Of a stretch of 64,000 nucleotides of DNA, positions 8,711-17,124 are shown one piece after another. The stretch's first letter is position 1, and every line of letters starts with the position of its first letter. Source of the DNA: Psychromonas sp. CNPT3 (GTDB lineage Bacteria > Pseudomonadota > Gammaproteobacteria > Enterobacterales > Psychromonadaceae). The notes below the pieces were generated by a model. The model was not told where the DNA came from and made no database searches. It saw only the letters and a program-made list of their open reading frames with translations. Where the stretch lies: NCBI RefSeq assembly GCF_000153405.2, contig NC_020802.1:2499883-2563882 (forward strand), given 5' to 3'. The position numbers and the translations under genes were made by a program.

Positions 8711-9616
8711 ATGTTAAATAAAAGACTGTTAGCAAATAGCTATGATTTTCTAATGTTTGATCTACAACCAATACAAGAAACATCGTGCATGAATTATAAT
8801 AGTGACTATATTTTAATTTTCCCTAAAAAATCGGGGTGTGTATTGCACTTATCCGATAAGTCGCATGCTTTAGATAAAAATCAATTGATCTTACTTTCTC
8901 CTTTTACACCTTTTCAGTTTATTTCTGCCCAAAAAGATCCTATTAATGAGGATCATGGGCATGTGTTGTATTTTAGATTAAAAGCACTGGGACGAACCTT
9001 TGTCGATAGCATTCAATTTCAACAAGTAAAAACGATGCTTGAAAAATCACGAGATGCTTCTTTATTCACTGGAGATTCGATTAAAAACATACTCTTTGAG
9101 TTAAATAAAATTGATAATTCCTTTGATTTTAAACACGTTATCACCGTATTAAATATATTTGAAAACCTGTCTAAAATATCACCAGAGCGTTATTTATCAA
9201 AGGACAAAGCACACATACAAGATACACAAAAAGTCGAAGATCGTATTGAACTTGCGAAAAAATTTATTAATAACAATCTTGCAGACTCCTTATCAGTCAG
9301 TAAAGTTGCTAAACAACTTTATATGGCAGACAGTACTTTCTCACGTTTTTTCCACGCTAATGTGGGCATCACTTTTCGCCAATATTTGATCAGTAAACGC
9401 GTTAAACAAGCGACTAAGTACCTGATCTCAACAGATTGGTCTATCTCTTATATTGGCGCAGAAGTGGGCTTTTTATCCCTTTCAAATTTTAATGCTAAGT
9501 TCAAAAGTTTATTAAATGTTACGCCCCGCGAATATCGCCATACGCATTTAAATATGCGCGTTGGCATAGAATCCCGACAATCTATAAAAGGACAGTTACA
9601 AAAACAATTAAACTGA
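8711..9616 (+). CDS. AraC-family transcriptional regulator
   Basis: 301 aa from the ATG at 8711, chosen because AGGGA precedes it by four bases. An in-frame ATG at 8696 has no ribosome binding site. The N-terminal region (to about 170) is a cupin-like sensor domain (KSGCVLHLSDKSHALDKNQLILLSP). The C-terminal 100 residues hold both AraC helix-turn-helices, with SVSKVAKQLYMADSTFSRFF and the signature SISYIGAEVGFLSLSNFNAKF ending in TPREYR. It stands next to the symporter/exporter/amidinotransferase cluster, which it may control. That link is inferred from position only. Confidence 0.85.
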   Translation: MLNKRLLANSYDFLMFDLQPIQETSCMNYNSDYILIFPKKSGCVLHLSDKSHALDKNQLILLSPFTPFQFISAQKDPINEDHGHVLYFRLKALGRTFVDSIQFQQVKTMLEKSRDASLFTGDSIKNILFELNKIDNSFDFKHVITVLNIFENLSKISPERYLSKDKAHIQDTQKVEDRIELAKKFINNNLADSLSVSKVAKQLYMADSTFSRFFHANVGITFRQYLISKRVKQATKYLISTDWSISYIGAEVGFLSLSNFNAKFKSLLNVTPREYRHTHLNMRVGIESRQSIKGQLQKQLN

Positions 9617-9805
9617 CGATACGCTGTTCACACGTTCACATATTATTCAATATTTCGTCAAGGCATGTTGAATATAATAGAGATGCTCTCCCTATCAATC
9701 CCTTTGCAGAATTAATATGAACGCAGGCAACTCAGGTAGGCTAATACCTCTTAAAATCCCCCCTCTTAATCTAAAAATCGACAAACCTACCCGCTACTGG
9801 GATGC

Positions 9806-9912
9806 TTTTCATGCGTAATTTTCCAGAATGGGTTGTTCTCCCGCCAATACTCACAACGCAGTTGGGATCATTTCAACACGCAAGGGATCCCTTTTTTAGT
9901 TACTTTGCGATT
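9806..9912 (+). repeat. Degenerate copy A of a dispersed inverted-terminus repeat
   Basis: Related to the copies at 16106-16265 and 28461-28621. Shared stretches include GGTTGTTCTC, ACTCACAACGCAG, ATTTCAACA and TTTTTTAGTT. The right terminus is eroded (TTACTTTGCGAT against TTCCTTTGGTAT) and the left terminus was not found. It ends two bases before the stop codon of the symporter gene on the other strand. Confidence 0.65.
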
Positions 9913-9914
9913 AC

Positions 9915-11369
9915 TTAACGTGGTGAGACTCTTGTTACTGAGCAACAATATGAATATAACGCGCATGCTCCGTACACAATACAGGCAAGGATAGAGGATA
10001 TAATTGGCGCTATTACCCAACCAAAATCAAAATATAAAAAGAAAAGACAAGCAGAGCCTACGCCAACCAAAATAGAGCAAAGCGCAGCATAAATATTCGC
10101 GGGTATAAAATGCGCCAATAACGTCGGAGCGACTAAGGCTGCCATCAAGGTGCCAGAGCCTAATATGGCTAACATTGAAAGCATAAACGGAGGAGCAAGC
10201 AACATTAAAACAAAACCGACCATACCCAGCACACAGACAGAGCTCTGATTTAAAATAAGTAATGCACGCTGTGATAACTTACATTTTGGCCAAATCGCTT
10301 GACGTAAATCATGAGATACTGACCCCGCGATAGCATGTAACACAGAATTTGCGGTTGATTGCATGGCAAAAATGATAAATAACGTCACAATGGCAGAAAC
10401 ACCCGGCGAGAGAAAATTCATCAGAAAAGTGGGCATTGCGGTATCGGGATCGGTCAGTCCCGGTATTTTAAGACGCGTATATAACCCCGCTAAGGGCACT
10501 AAACTCAATAAGCAAGCGATGGGCGCCATATACATGGCAACATGGTGCACTTTGGTTGTATTGGCAAGCGCCATCAACCTGACTGACATGTAAGGTAGCG
10601 TAGTCGCATAAATAAAAGCATAAGGTAGCACCATAAAAACATGCCATGGCGTTGAACCGTACGGCCCCGAATCATCGGGTGACAATAAATTAACATCGAT
10701 AGCATTTAAACCGTCCATTAATTCACTCGGTGAAACATCACTAAAAATAGTAAAGATAATGATCACGGCAGAAATACACATACCAACCACCATCACTGCA
10801 TCTGTTAATGCAACGGCTGCCAGACCGCCAATTGAAGTGTAAATAATAATAATGCCTATCATCAGTAATGAGGCACTATTATTATCAATATTTAACCACT
10901 GCCCAGTCAATAACCCAAGGGCTTTGATTTGCCCCACTAAAAAAATAAGTAATAATACAATGCTTATGATAGCGATAAGGCCTTGCGTTATTCTTTTTGC
11001 AAGCGCACTTCCTTGATGACTTTGCGCAATATATTCAGCAATAGTGCAACTGCCCATTTGTTGCGATTTTCGATGTAAAAATCGCGCGCAAAAAAGCACC
11101 GCGAGTATCATTGCCGGTGCAAAAAAGAAGTTCCCAAGAAGCTCAATGGCGCCATATTTATAGGCAACTCCCGGAGAGCCCATAAATCCCCAGCCAGAAA
11201 ATCCCGTAGCGACAATGGTAGCAGCACCGACAAAAGGACCTAACGCACTCCCTCCTAATAAAAACCCCCCTTCGCCCGTACTTTTTTTCATGATTTTATT
11301 ACTGTATAACGCTATCCCTACCATTAAAATGACAGTTAAAATAAGTAACATCCAGTTAAATAAAATCAT
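9915..11369 (-). CDS. Sodium/solute symporter (SSS family)
   Basis: 484 aa with about 13 predicted membrane segments. It belongs to the solute:sodium symporter family, with the N-terminal GGFLLGGSALGPFVGAATIVAT typical of that family. It should import a small organic solute using the sodium gradient. The substrate is not evident, and the neighbouring amidinotransferase suggests an amino- or guanidino-compound only by position. It lies 11 bases downstream of the EamA gene and is probably cotranscribed with it. Confidence 0.85.
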   Translation of the reverse strand: MILFNWMLLILTVILMVGIALYSNKIMKKSTGEGGFLLGGSALGPFVGAATIVATGFSGWGFMGSPGVAYKYGAIELLGNFFFAPAMILAVLFCARFLHRKSQQMGSCTIAEYIAQSHQGSALAKRITQGLIAIISIVLLLIFLVGQIKALGLLTGQWLNIDNNSASLLMIGIIIIYTSIGGLAAVALTDAVMVVGMCISAVIIIFTIFSDVSPSELMDGLNAIDVNLLSPDDSGPYGSTPWHVFMVLPYAFIYATTLPYMSVRLMALANTTKVHHVAMYMAPIACLLSLVPLAGLYTRLKIPGLTDPDTAMPTFLMNFLSPGVSAIVTLFIIFAMQSTANSVLHAIAGSVSHDLRQAIWPKCKLSQRALLILNQSSVCVLGMVGFVLMLLAPPFMLSMLAILGSGTLMAALVAPTLLAHFIPANIYAALCSILVGVGSACLFFLYFDFGWVIAPIISSILACIVYGACALYSYCCSVTRVSPR

Positions 11370-11380
11370 GCGTTCACCCC

Positions 11381-12307
11381 TTAAATTGCTTGTCTTTTAG
11401 CTCTTTGTTTTTTAGTTATGGTGATCACAATCTCGCCCATTCCTCCCGCGATAACTAACACTCCACCAATACTTTGTAATGTAGTGAGCGTTTCAGCAAA
11501 CATTAATATCCCAATACCTGCGCCCACAACCGTCTCTAAATAAGAGATACATGCAAGCTCGGCCGCCTTTAAATGTTTTGCTGCTATGGTTAATAACGTT
11601 AAAGCACAAAACCCAATGAAAAACCCCATTGAAAGCAACCATACCCAAGAGCTTGTATCCATATCCGCAAGTGATGGCGGGTTAACAATAAAGCACAATG
11701 CTATCGCAATCGCGCCGAATAAAAAGTTGAAAAATGAACGCGAATCAGAGCGCACATCGGTGCGGTAACGACTAAAGAAAAGATATAAGCCATAGCCAAT
11801 ACCTGAGAGTAAGCCCAGCATATCGCCTTTAAATGTTTCTTTAGAAAACGTTAATGATGCACTTAGCCCATTGATAGCATCATATTTTATGATACCGATG
11901 ATAAACAGACAGCCAATAAAAACAGCCGTTAACAACGCTGCGGTTAAAGGTGATATTTTTTCTTTAAGAAATATAGTGGCTAAAATAGTAGAAAAAACGG
12001 GCCCGGTATAAATAAGAAATACCGCATTCGCAAGTGATGTATATTGTGTTGCTGAGACATAAGCTGCCAAACAAAGCCCCAAACAAATACCACTAGCAAG
12101 CATAGATGCGCTTACTTTCGTGGTTCTAATCAAGTGCATTTTACCTTGATAAAATAACATGCCGACGACACATATCGCCCCCACCAGCATGCGCGTAAAA
12201 GCAATAACATCACCACTGGTATTTATATTTCTCGAAAAAAGTCCAACACACCCCATTAAAATGGCAGAGGCAATCATCGTGACATAACCTAATGTTTTCG
12301 TATTCAT
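11381..12307 (-). CDS. EamA/DMT-family transporter
   Basis: 308 aa with ten predicted membrane helices arranged as two EamA repeats (about 1-140 and 165-300), the pattern of drug/metabolite exporters. Residues such as AYVSATQYTSLANAVFLIYT match the end of the first repeat. Its ATG overlaps the TGA of the small upstream ORF (ATGA), which indicates translational coupling. It probably exports or exchanges a metabolite linked to the amidinotransferase cluster. The substrate is unknown. Confidence 0.85.
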   Translation of the reverse strand: MNTKTLGYVTMIASAILMGCVGLFSRNINTSGDVIAFTRMLVGAICVVGMLFYQGKMHLIRTTKVSASMLASGICLGLCLAAYVSATQYTSLANAVFLIYTGPVFSTILATIFLKEKISPLTAALLTAVFIGCLFIIGIIKYDAINGLSASLTFSKETFKGDMLGLLSGIGYGLYLFFSRYRTDVRSDSRSFFNFLFGAIAIALCFIVNPPSLADMDTSSWVWLLSMGFFIGFCALTLLTIAAKHLKAAELACISYLETVVGAGIGILMFAETLTTLQSIGGVLVIAGGMGEIVITITKKQRAKRQAI

Positions 12308-12456
12308 GATCCTTTCCTTTTTTTGTCATTGTTAGCTTGTTCGCTCATTTCCCCACCACCTACGATTTGATAATACAAATACACCACAAAAACAAACGTG
12401 CACAATAATAAATTAGCGATAATAAAAACATCTATTGTCCAGTATCTCGTGAGCAT
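12304..12456 (-). CDS. Small single-pass membrane protein (50 aa)
   Basis: A 50-codon ORF beginning MLTRYWTIDV, with one hydrophobic helix (about residues 8-30) and a charged, lysine-rich tail. It has a strong AAGGAG six bases before its ATG, and its TGA overlaps the EamA start as ATGA. It could be a small subunit or regulator of one of the two transporters in the operon. I do not recognise a family. Confidence 0.65.
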   Translation of the reverse strand: MLTRYWTIDVFIIANLLLCTFVFVVYLYYQIVGGGEMSEQANNDKKRKGS

Positions 12457-12640
12457 TTTTATCTCCTTTAGTGGCGATATAAATTGGGTTGAATATATTC
12501 TGTTTTAATTAGAAATAGATACTAGTAAAAAACTGCCAGTAACTAACGATTCCTTGCTCGTCATGAAACAATGAGGACCAAAACAATAAAAAAAGAAAAA
12601 ACAATTCCTATCTTACTGAAAAATATAACATATATTAATA

Positions 12641-12672
12641 AAAAACAAAAAAAGGCTTCCGAAGAAGCCTTT
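12641..12672 (-). terminator. Intrinsic terminator of the amidinotransferase gene
   Basis: Stem AAAGGCTTC/GAAGCCTTT with a four-base loop, followed on the minus strand by a T run. It lies about 20 bases past the amidinotransferase stop, so the transporter genes downstream probably have their own promoter or depend on read-through. Confidence 0.8.
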
Positions 12673-12692
12673 AAGGTATTGTAATAAAAGGA

Positions 12693-13925
12693 TTAATAAT
12701 CCCAATGATCTACATTATGTGAACCTTTAAACTGATTAGGGAAATAATCTTCACAAGTACCTTCACGCCAAACATCGGCCGTCGCACAATGTAATCCACC
12801 ACCAAAGGCATAAGCATCACGCATTGCAACAGGCAGTACTTCAAAGCCTAATTTATCAAATTGCTCCATTTGTGCTGTTTCTGTTGCTTCCACACAAACC
12901 GTTTTATGATCGATAATTAAGGTGTTCATCGATAACCATGTACTTGAGTAACAAAGTGCCGGTGGTGTATCCCAAGATGGTTTAACCGCTTCCACAATTT
13001 CCCAATCATTTTTCTCAAAGATTTCACGTTGACCTTTAAATAATGGGCGATTAGGGTTGAGTAACATAAGCCCTGGACGAAGTGGGCAGAATGTAGCATC
13101 AATATGAATGGGATGATTATCTTCAAAGCTTAAGGTATGAATACGGTAACCTTGAGGCTCATATTTACGTTTTAGCCAACGAATACCCGCTAAGTTAGTG
13201 GTTAGACCGTGCTGGATGAAAATATCTTTACCTAAGCGCATAACATCAGCAGCATCAAATAAAATATCCGTTTCTTTGGTGCTATATTCTTTACGTAATG
13301 AGCGCTCCATTGTTTCTTTATCAGATAAAAACTCGTACGCAGCCACATAATCCATACGGAAACTTTCATCGGCTAGGCGTGGTCGTGGTGCTTGCTCTAT
13401 TAAGCAATTTGGATCAGATTCAAAATATTCACGAAGAAGATCAACATACGCCAAATATTCAAAATAACGACTACGGAAACTCATTGGTGCCATTAACATT
13501 GATTTACCCATAGTTAATAGGCAATCACGTGGAGGCATAACACCAAAACCTGAGCTGATCGTAAAATCTGGCGTAGTAATACGCTCATGCCAGTCAACGG
13601 CGCTGGGACGATCTACAATAATATTGCGATCTTCTAATAATTTAGAAAAATCATTTAAACATTCATTGGCAATATCAATCGATTCTTGTGTTCTACGTCC
13701 GGCTTTACCGCCACGCATTGGAGAATCGGCTGGAATTTTTTCATTACTTGCGGGGCAAGCTTCTGGAATATGTTGGTTATCTGCGATACCCACGATAACG
13801 TGGCGTAAAGGATCAAAATCATTATAAGATTCGACATGTAAACCTTCACGTACAATAGGCACACCGGAATCTTTTCTTTGTAACGCAGGCATTGCATTTG
13901 GATATAAATCACTGGAAATACTCAT
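12693..13925 (-). CDS. Glycine amidinotransferase-like enzyme (AGAT/GATM family)
   Basis: 410 aa. It should transfer the amidino group of arginine to an amine acceptor such as glycine, giving guanidinoacetate and ornithine. The catalytic set of the family is present: Asp227 in FDAADVMR, His274 in HIDATF and Cys380 in GGGLHCATADV, with spacings close to those of animal AGAT. A GGAG site precedes the ATG. It is followed by a terminator and then by an exporter and a symporter gene. The acceptor is not known. Related enzymes act in creatine, taurocyamine and cyanotoxin pathways, so this may be a metabolite or osmolyte pathway rather than creatine. Confidence 0.85.
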   Translation of the reverse strand: MSISSDLYPNAMPALQRKDSGVPIVREGLHVESYNDFDPLRHVIVGIADNQHIPEACPASNEKIPADSPMRGGKAGRRTQESIDIANECLNDFSKLLEDRNIIVDRPSAVDWHERITTPDFTISSGFGVMPPRDCLLTMGKSMLMAPMSFRSRYFEYLAYVDLLREYFESDPNCLIEQAPRPRLADESFRMDYVAAYEFLSDKETMERSLRKEYSTKETDILFDAADVMRLGKDIFIQHGLTTNLAGIRWLKRKYEPQGYRIHTLSFEDNHPIHIDATFCPLRPGLMLLNPNRPLFKGQREIFEKNDWEIVEAVKPSWDTPPALCYSSTWLSMNTLIIDHKTVCVEATETAQMEQFDKLGFEVLPVAMRDAYAFGGGLHCATADVWREGTCEDYFPNQFKGSHNVDHWDY

Positions 13926-13935
13926 TCTAAATCTC

Positions 13936-14268
13936 CTATATTGTAATATATAAAATGTTTTTATTTTTTTGTATTTAGACTAAAAAATATGACATCTTTC
14001 CTTTTCAACACAGCCAGTATCGAGGATTTAGAAAAAGATAATAGTCTTTTAATGACAACAATTAACTGTTTTCTGCTGAGCATATAAAAAATGTTAGGCG
14101 AGACAAGTTACACATGAATATTGCGTATTTACCATGATATTAAAGGGGAAATTAATAAAGTTTTATAGATAAGAAGCAATCTCTCTTTATTTTTAGAGAT
14201 CACATTGTGTTATTTTGAGTAAATATATAAAGAGTAGAGATAGGAATAATAAAAACAGCAGAGAAAAT
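13936..14268. other. Intergenic stretch upstream of the amidinotransferase
   Basis: AT-rich, with no supported gene. It should contain the amidinotransferase promoter (minus strand) and ends at the left copy of the tRNA-Pro direct repeat. Confidence 0.45.
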
Positions 14269-14295
14269 AATGGTCGGTATGATAGGATTTGAACA
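14269..14295. repeat. Left attachment-site repeat (tRNA-Pro 3' end duplicate)
   Basis: These 27 bases are identical to 16918-16944 and include the last 24 bases of the tRNA-Pro gene. Similarity stops abruptly after GATTTGAAC. A displaced tRNA 3' end like this is the usual scar of integration at a tRNA gene. Confidence 0.8.
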
Positions 14296-14478
14296 AGAAC
14301 AAGATACCATTTAAAATCAACAGGGTACCAAAAAAAAGGCAAATCATTACAGTCTATCTAGTGATGTACCTTTTTAGAGAGTCATGATACTGTTCGATCC
14401 TACTTAAAGTTTGTTGTAAACTTATTTTCACTCTGACATTCAACAGTAAAATAGCTCATCACCATCCCAGATAGCATC

Positions 14479-15069
14479 TTATAAATGTTTAACACTCTTA
14501 ATTAATAATGCATTAAGCCAAACTTCATTTCTAGTAGGCCTTTTATCTTCTGTTAAGTTGATATTAATAACAGATAGGTCTAAAAAATTTGATAATAGCT
14601 TTTTAAGCCGTTCTTCTGTCATATCAGTAAATATTCGCCCATCTTTTTCACGTTGATTTTCACCTAGTTTGAATGACACATAAAAAATACCCTTCGATTT
14701 TAATGCATTCGATAACACCTCAAAAGTAGTGGCTAATTCTTTCTCTGGTACATGTAGAAGTGAAGCACAAGCCCATATAGCATCATAATGAGCCACATCA
14801 TCTACTTCTTCAAATCGTTTAAACTGTACATCTAACCCTGTTAGATCTTTAGCTCGTTTAACCATTTCACTTGATGCATCAAATGCATCGACGCGAAATC
14901 CTTTGCTTATAAATGCCTTACTATCTCGACCAGAACCACACCCAGCATCCAGAATTAATGCGTTCTTAGGTAGACGGCTAATAAAAGGTTGATACAGTTC
15001 TTCCATATCTACACCAACTGTATTTTCAAAGAATATATCTGCGTTATTTTGGTAGTATTGAATACTCAT
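14479..15069 (-). CDS. Class I SAM-dependent methyltransferase (TehB-like), HNH partner
   Basis: 196 aa with motif I ALILDAGCGSGRDSKAF (about 36-53), an acidic ribose-binding strand (VDAFDASSEM) and WACASLLHVPEKEL, a pattern common in TehB/UbiE-like small-molecule methyltransferases. It lacks the NPPY/DPPY motif of adenine- or cytosine-N4 DNA methylases, so it is probably not the modification half of a classical restriction system. Its ATG overlaps the TAA of the HNH gene by one base (TAATG), which implies coupled translation. The target is unknown. Confidence 0.8.
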   Translation of the reverse strand: MSIQYYQNNADIFFENTVGVDMEELYQPFISRLPKNALILDAGCGSGRDSKAFISKGFRVDAFDASSEMVKRAKDLTGLDVQFKRFEEVDDVAHYDAIWACASLLHVPEKELATTFEVLSNALKSKGIFYVSFKLGENQREKDGRIFTDMTEERLKKLLSNFLDLSVININLTEDKRPTRNEVWLNALLIKSVKHL

Positions 15070-16082
15070 TAGAAAGTTATAATTCCTTTAATTTCAGGGT
15101 ACCATTCATGAATGGCCATTTTTCTGGCTAACCTATATTGGTTTTGTAAAAAGCTTTTTCGCTGTTGTTCATTTTTACCAGTTTGTTGGATAAGTGTTTC
15201 TCTGAGCGGTAGATGGCTATTAATAAAGTATTCATTACGTTTGTGTAGCTGTTTAACTAGTTCAATATTTGGCACTTTAGCGAATTTCCCATCTTGGCCA
15301 CGATTACAGTCACTACAAGCTAATACCAAGTTCCATATCCCATTTACATTATTGATTGTGTCCTTCAGCATCCAAGGGAAAAAGTGGTCTACATCTGCTA
15401 GTTTTTCAGATTTTTTTTCAACACTTATATGGTCATGGCAATAGAAACAATGGCCTTTTTGGTATCCATTCAAGCTATCACGACAACTAGTTATGTCTAC
15501 TCTTCGCTCTTTATCTACTGTAAACAGCGTCTTAAGTTCTCTATCGTATTCAACCGAAATTAAGCTACGTGACACCCCCATCTTCCAGCCCTGCTCCACC
15601 AGCCTCCAGCGAGCCTCCGTTTCGTTTTCAAAGCTCTCAAACTGTTCACTTTCAGCTAATGTGAAAAAGTTATCCGTTAATCGAATTCCCTTTTGGGTTT
15701 TACGCTCATCTAAAAAAAATCGTTTTCCTATCTCTTCATTATTTACATTATGAAAAGCATCAATCACATTATTGAATCCTAGTTTCATTGTGGAAGTGAC
15801 TAAAAGATCTTTACTCAATGTTCCTTCATTGAAAGCACTACAGACATCAAGAAACTTGCTTGATTTTGAAGTAATTTGCTTAGGGGTATGTTTTAAATGT
15901 TCACATAAATGACGACTGAATGGTTCAGCTAAGGCTTCGAGAGTGATCAGGTCATTTTCAGACTTATTCATTTCATATAAAGACTTAGCTAGTGCAAACT
16001 TATAAGAAGCAACATTACGCCCAAATAATATAATTGATCGCCAATAGTTCTCTAAAGAAGGATCTACTTGATAAAATTCCAT
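15069..16082 (-). CDS. HNH endonuclease-domain protein, island cargo
   Basis: 337 aa from the ATG at 16082, chosen because GAGG lies seven bases upstream. A TTG ten codons earlier falls in the neighbouring repeat element. The N-terminal 200 residues are helical and unassigned (YWRSIILFGRNVASYKFALA near the start). The C-terminal nuclease has C212/C215 (CFYC), VDHFFPW with His233, WNLVLACSDCN with Asn251, and C256/C259, a zinc-stabilised HNH fold. It should cut DNA. Pairing with a methyltransferase on a tRNA-borne island suggests a defence role, which is inference. Confidence 0.8.
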   Translation of the reverse strand: MEFYQVDPSLENYWRSIILFGRNVASYKFALAKSLYEMNKSENDLITLEALAEPFSRHLCEHLKHTPKQITSKSSKFLDVCSAFNEGTLSKDLLVTSTMKLGFNNVIDAFHNVNNEEIGKRFFLDERKTQKGIRLTDNFFTLAESEQFESFENETEARWRLVEQGWKMGVSRSLISVEYDRELKTLFTVDKERRVDITSCRDSLNGYQKGHCFYCHDHISVEKKSEKLADVDHFFPWMLKDTINNVNGIWNLVLACSDCNRGQDGKFAKVPNIELVKQLHKRNEYFINSHLPLRETLIQQTGKNEQQRKSFLQNQYRLARKMAIHEWYPEIKGIITF

Positions 16083-16105
16083 ACTATGGCCTCGGTCATA
16101 ACCTA

Positions 16106-16265
16106 ATACCAAAGGAACTAAAAAGGTTACCCGTCTTGCTTGTTGAAATTATCCCTACCTGCGTTGTGAGTTTTGAAGTGAGAACAACTATCTCCTACAA
16201 CTCACGCCTGCTAGTGTTAATTTTTCCTACGCAATACATGAAAACTTAATTAATTCCTTTGGTAT
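16106..16265 (-). repeat. Complete copy B of the dispersed inverted-terminus repeat (MITE-like)
   Basis: 160 bases with perfect 12-bp terminal inverted repeats, ATACCAAAGGAA at 16106-16117 and its complement at 16254-16265. The interior aligns along its length with 28461-28621 in the opposite orientation. There is no transposase-size ORF. It ends 24 bases upstream of the HNH start codon, so it occupies the promoter or leader region of that gene. Confidence 0.85.
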
Positions 16266-16900
16266 AAATATAATTATATTTTTTATTAATACTTAAGTTT
16301 CACATTATAACCTATTCAAAATTTTGATCGTCATTAACGTAGTTTAATTGCGCGCCTAAACACATTGAGCCTTCTCTGCTAATAGTCAGACATTATGGGG
16401 AGCAGTACCGTCATTTTAGATAAGAAAACAGATTAAAAATGGTAAAATTACACGCTAAATATCGCTCTAATTAATAATAGAACATTTTTCAAAAAAATAC
16501 TGAATACCCGTTCAGCACGAGTCTACGCCCCTGCGTTAGCTAATATCACAAGGAAATACCTTTGCTAGGGTAGGCATTCTTTAATGGTGATTAACAAGAC
16601 TAAACCTTTTTTATTAGTACTAGCCTTTACTATGATAGTTGTCTCATCGCTCCTATAAAACACATATTCCATAGCCAGCATGAGTCCTTAATACCCGAGC
16701 AGCCCTATTTATGCATACGAAGACGTAACCAGATAATTTAACTATCTAAAACATCATTACTGGAACGCTGAGTTCTAAAGTGATTCTCAATGTTCCACTA
16801 GAGACTGGATAATACGAAACGACAAAAAAACTTAAAAACGCTTACAGGAAAGAAAACACAGGTAGTTAGGAGGGTGTTAGACAAAGTTTGGGTGTAAAAA
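16266..16900. other. Non-coding remainder of the tRNA-Pro island
   Basis: About 630 bases with stop codons in all frames and no ORF, tRNA or repeat that I can support. It could be decayed element DNA. Confidence 0.45.
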
Positions 16901-16919
16901 AACCACTTAAAAGTGGTTA
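16898..16919 (-). terminator. Intrinsic terminator of tRNA-Pro
   Basis: On the minus strand a stem AACCACT/AGTGGTT is followed by a T run, directly after the tRNA 3' end. Confidence 0.75.
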
Positions 16920-16920
16920 A

Positions 16921-16997
16921 TGGTCGGTATGATAGGATTTGAACCTACGACCCCTGCTCCCCCAGAGCAGTGCGCTACCAAGCTGCGCTACATACCG
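16921..16997 (-). tRNA. tRNA-Pro(GGG)
   Basis: 77 bases including an encoded CCA. The acceptor stem CGGTATG pairs with CATACCG. The anticodon stem CTGCT/AGCAG encloses the loop CTGGGGG, placing GGG at positions 34-36. The T-arm has GGTTCGAATCC. The gene body resembles E. coli proL. Its 3' 24 bases are duplicated at 14272-14295, marking it as an integration site. Confidence 0.95.
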
Positions 16998-17009
16998 AAT
17001 AAGTGAGCT

Positions 17010-17037
17010 ATTTTAATAAGTTACATTCAGGATGCAA
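17010..17037 (-). promoter_or_regulatory. Putative sigma-70 promoter of tRNA-Pro
   Basis: TTGCAT and TAAAAT separated by 16 bases, 13 bases upstream of the tRNA 5' end on the minus strand. Confidence 0.45.
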
Positions 17038-17078
17038 CTTTTTTGTTTTTATTGTATATGTTTCATAGGCTTGATCAC

Positions 17079-17108
17079 AAAAACACCCACACAAGGTGGG
17101 TGTTTTTT
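17079..17108. terminator. Terminator after fabV
   Basis: Stem AACACCCA/TGGGTGTT with A and T tracts on either side, 20 bases past the fabV stop on the minus strand. Confidence 0.75.
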
Positions 17109-17124
17109 ATCTAGCCTAAAAAGA

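Larger units (their letters stand above)
14269..16944. mobile_element. Small genomic island at tRNA-Pro with HNH/methyltransferase cargo
   Basis: About 2.65 kb bounded by 27-bp direct repeats of the tRNA-Pro 3' end. It holds a two-gene operon (HNH nuclease, methyltransferase) and one inverted-terminus repeat element. No integrase gene is visible, so the element is either a decayed remnant or was mobilised by an integrase supplied in trans. Boundaries are read directly from the repeat. The mobile history is inferred. Confidence 0.7.

Noticed and set aside
14479-16082. Classical type II restriction-modification system
   Set aside because: The methyltransferase lacks the NPPY/DPPY or PC motifs of DNA methylases and resembles small-molecule methyltransferases, so a standard R-M label is not supported.
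16034-16249. ORF encoding a peptide similar to one in the frame 28430-28684 (shared VLLVEIIP and NSRL)
   Set aside because: Both frames run through copies of the same dispersed repeat. The peptide match follows from the nucleotide repeat and no start signal is evident.
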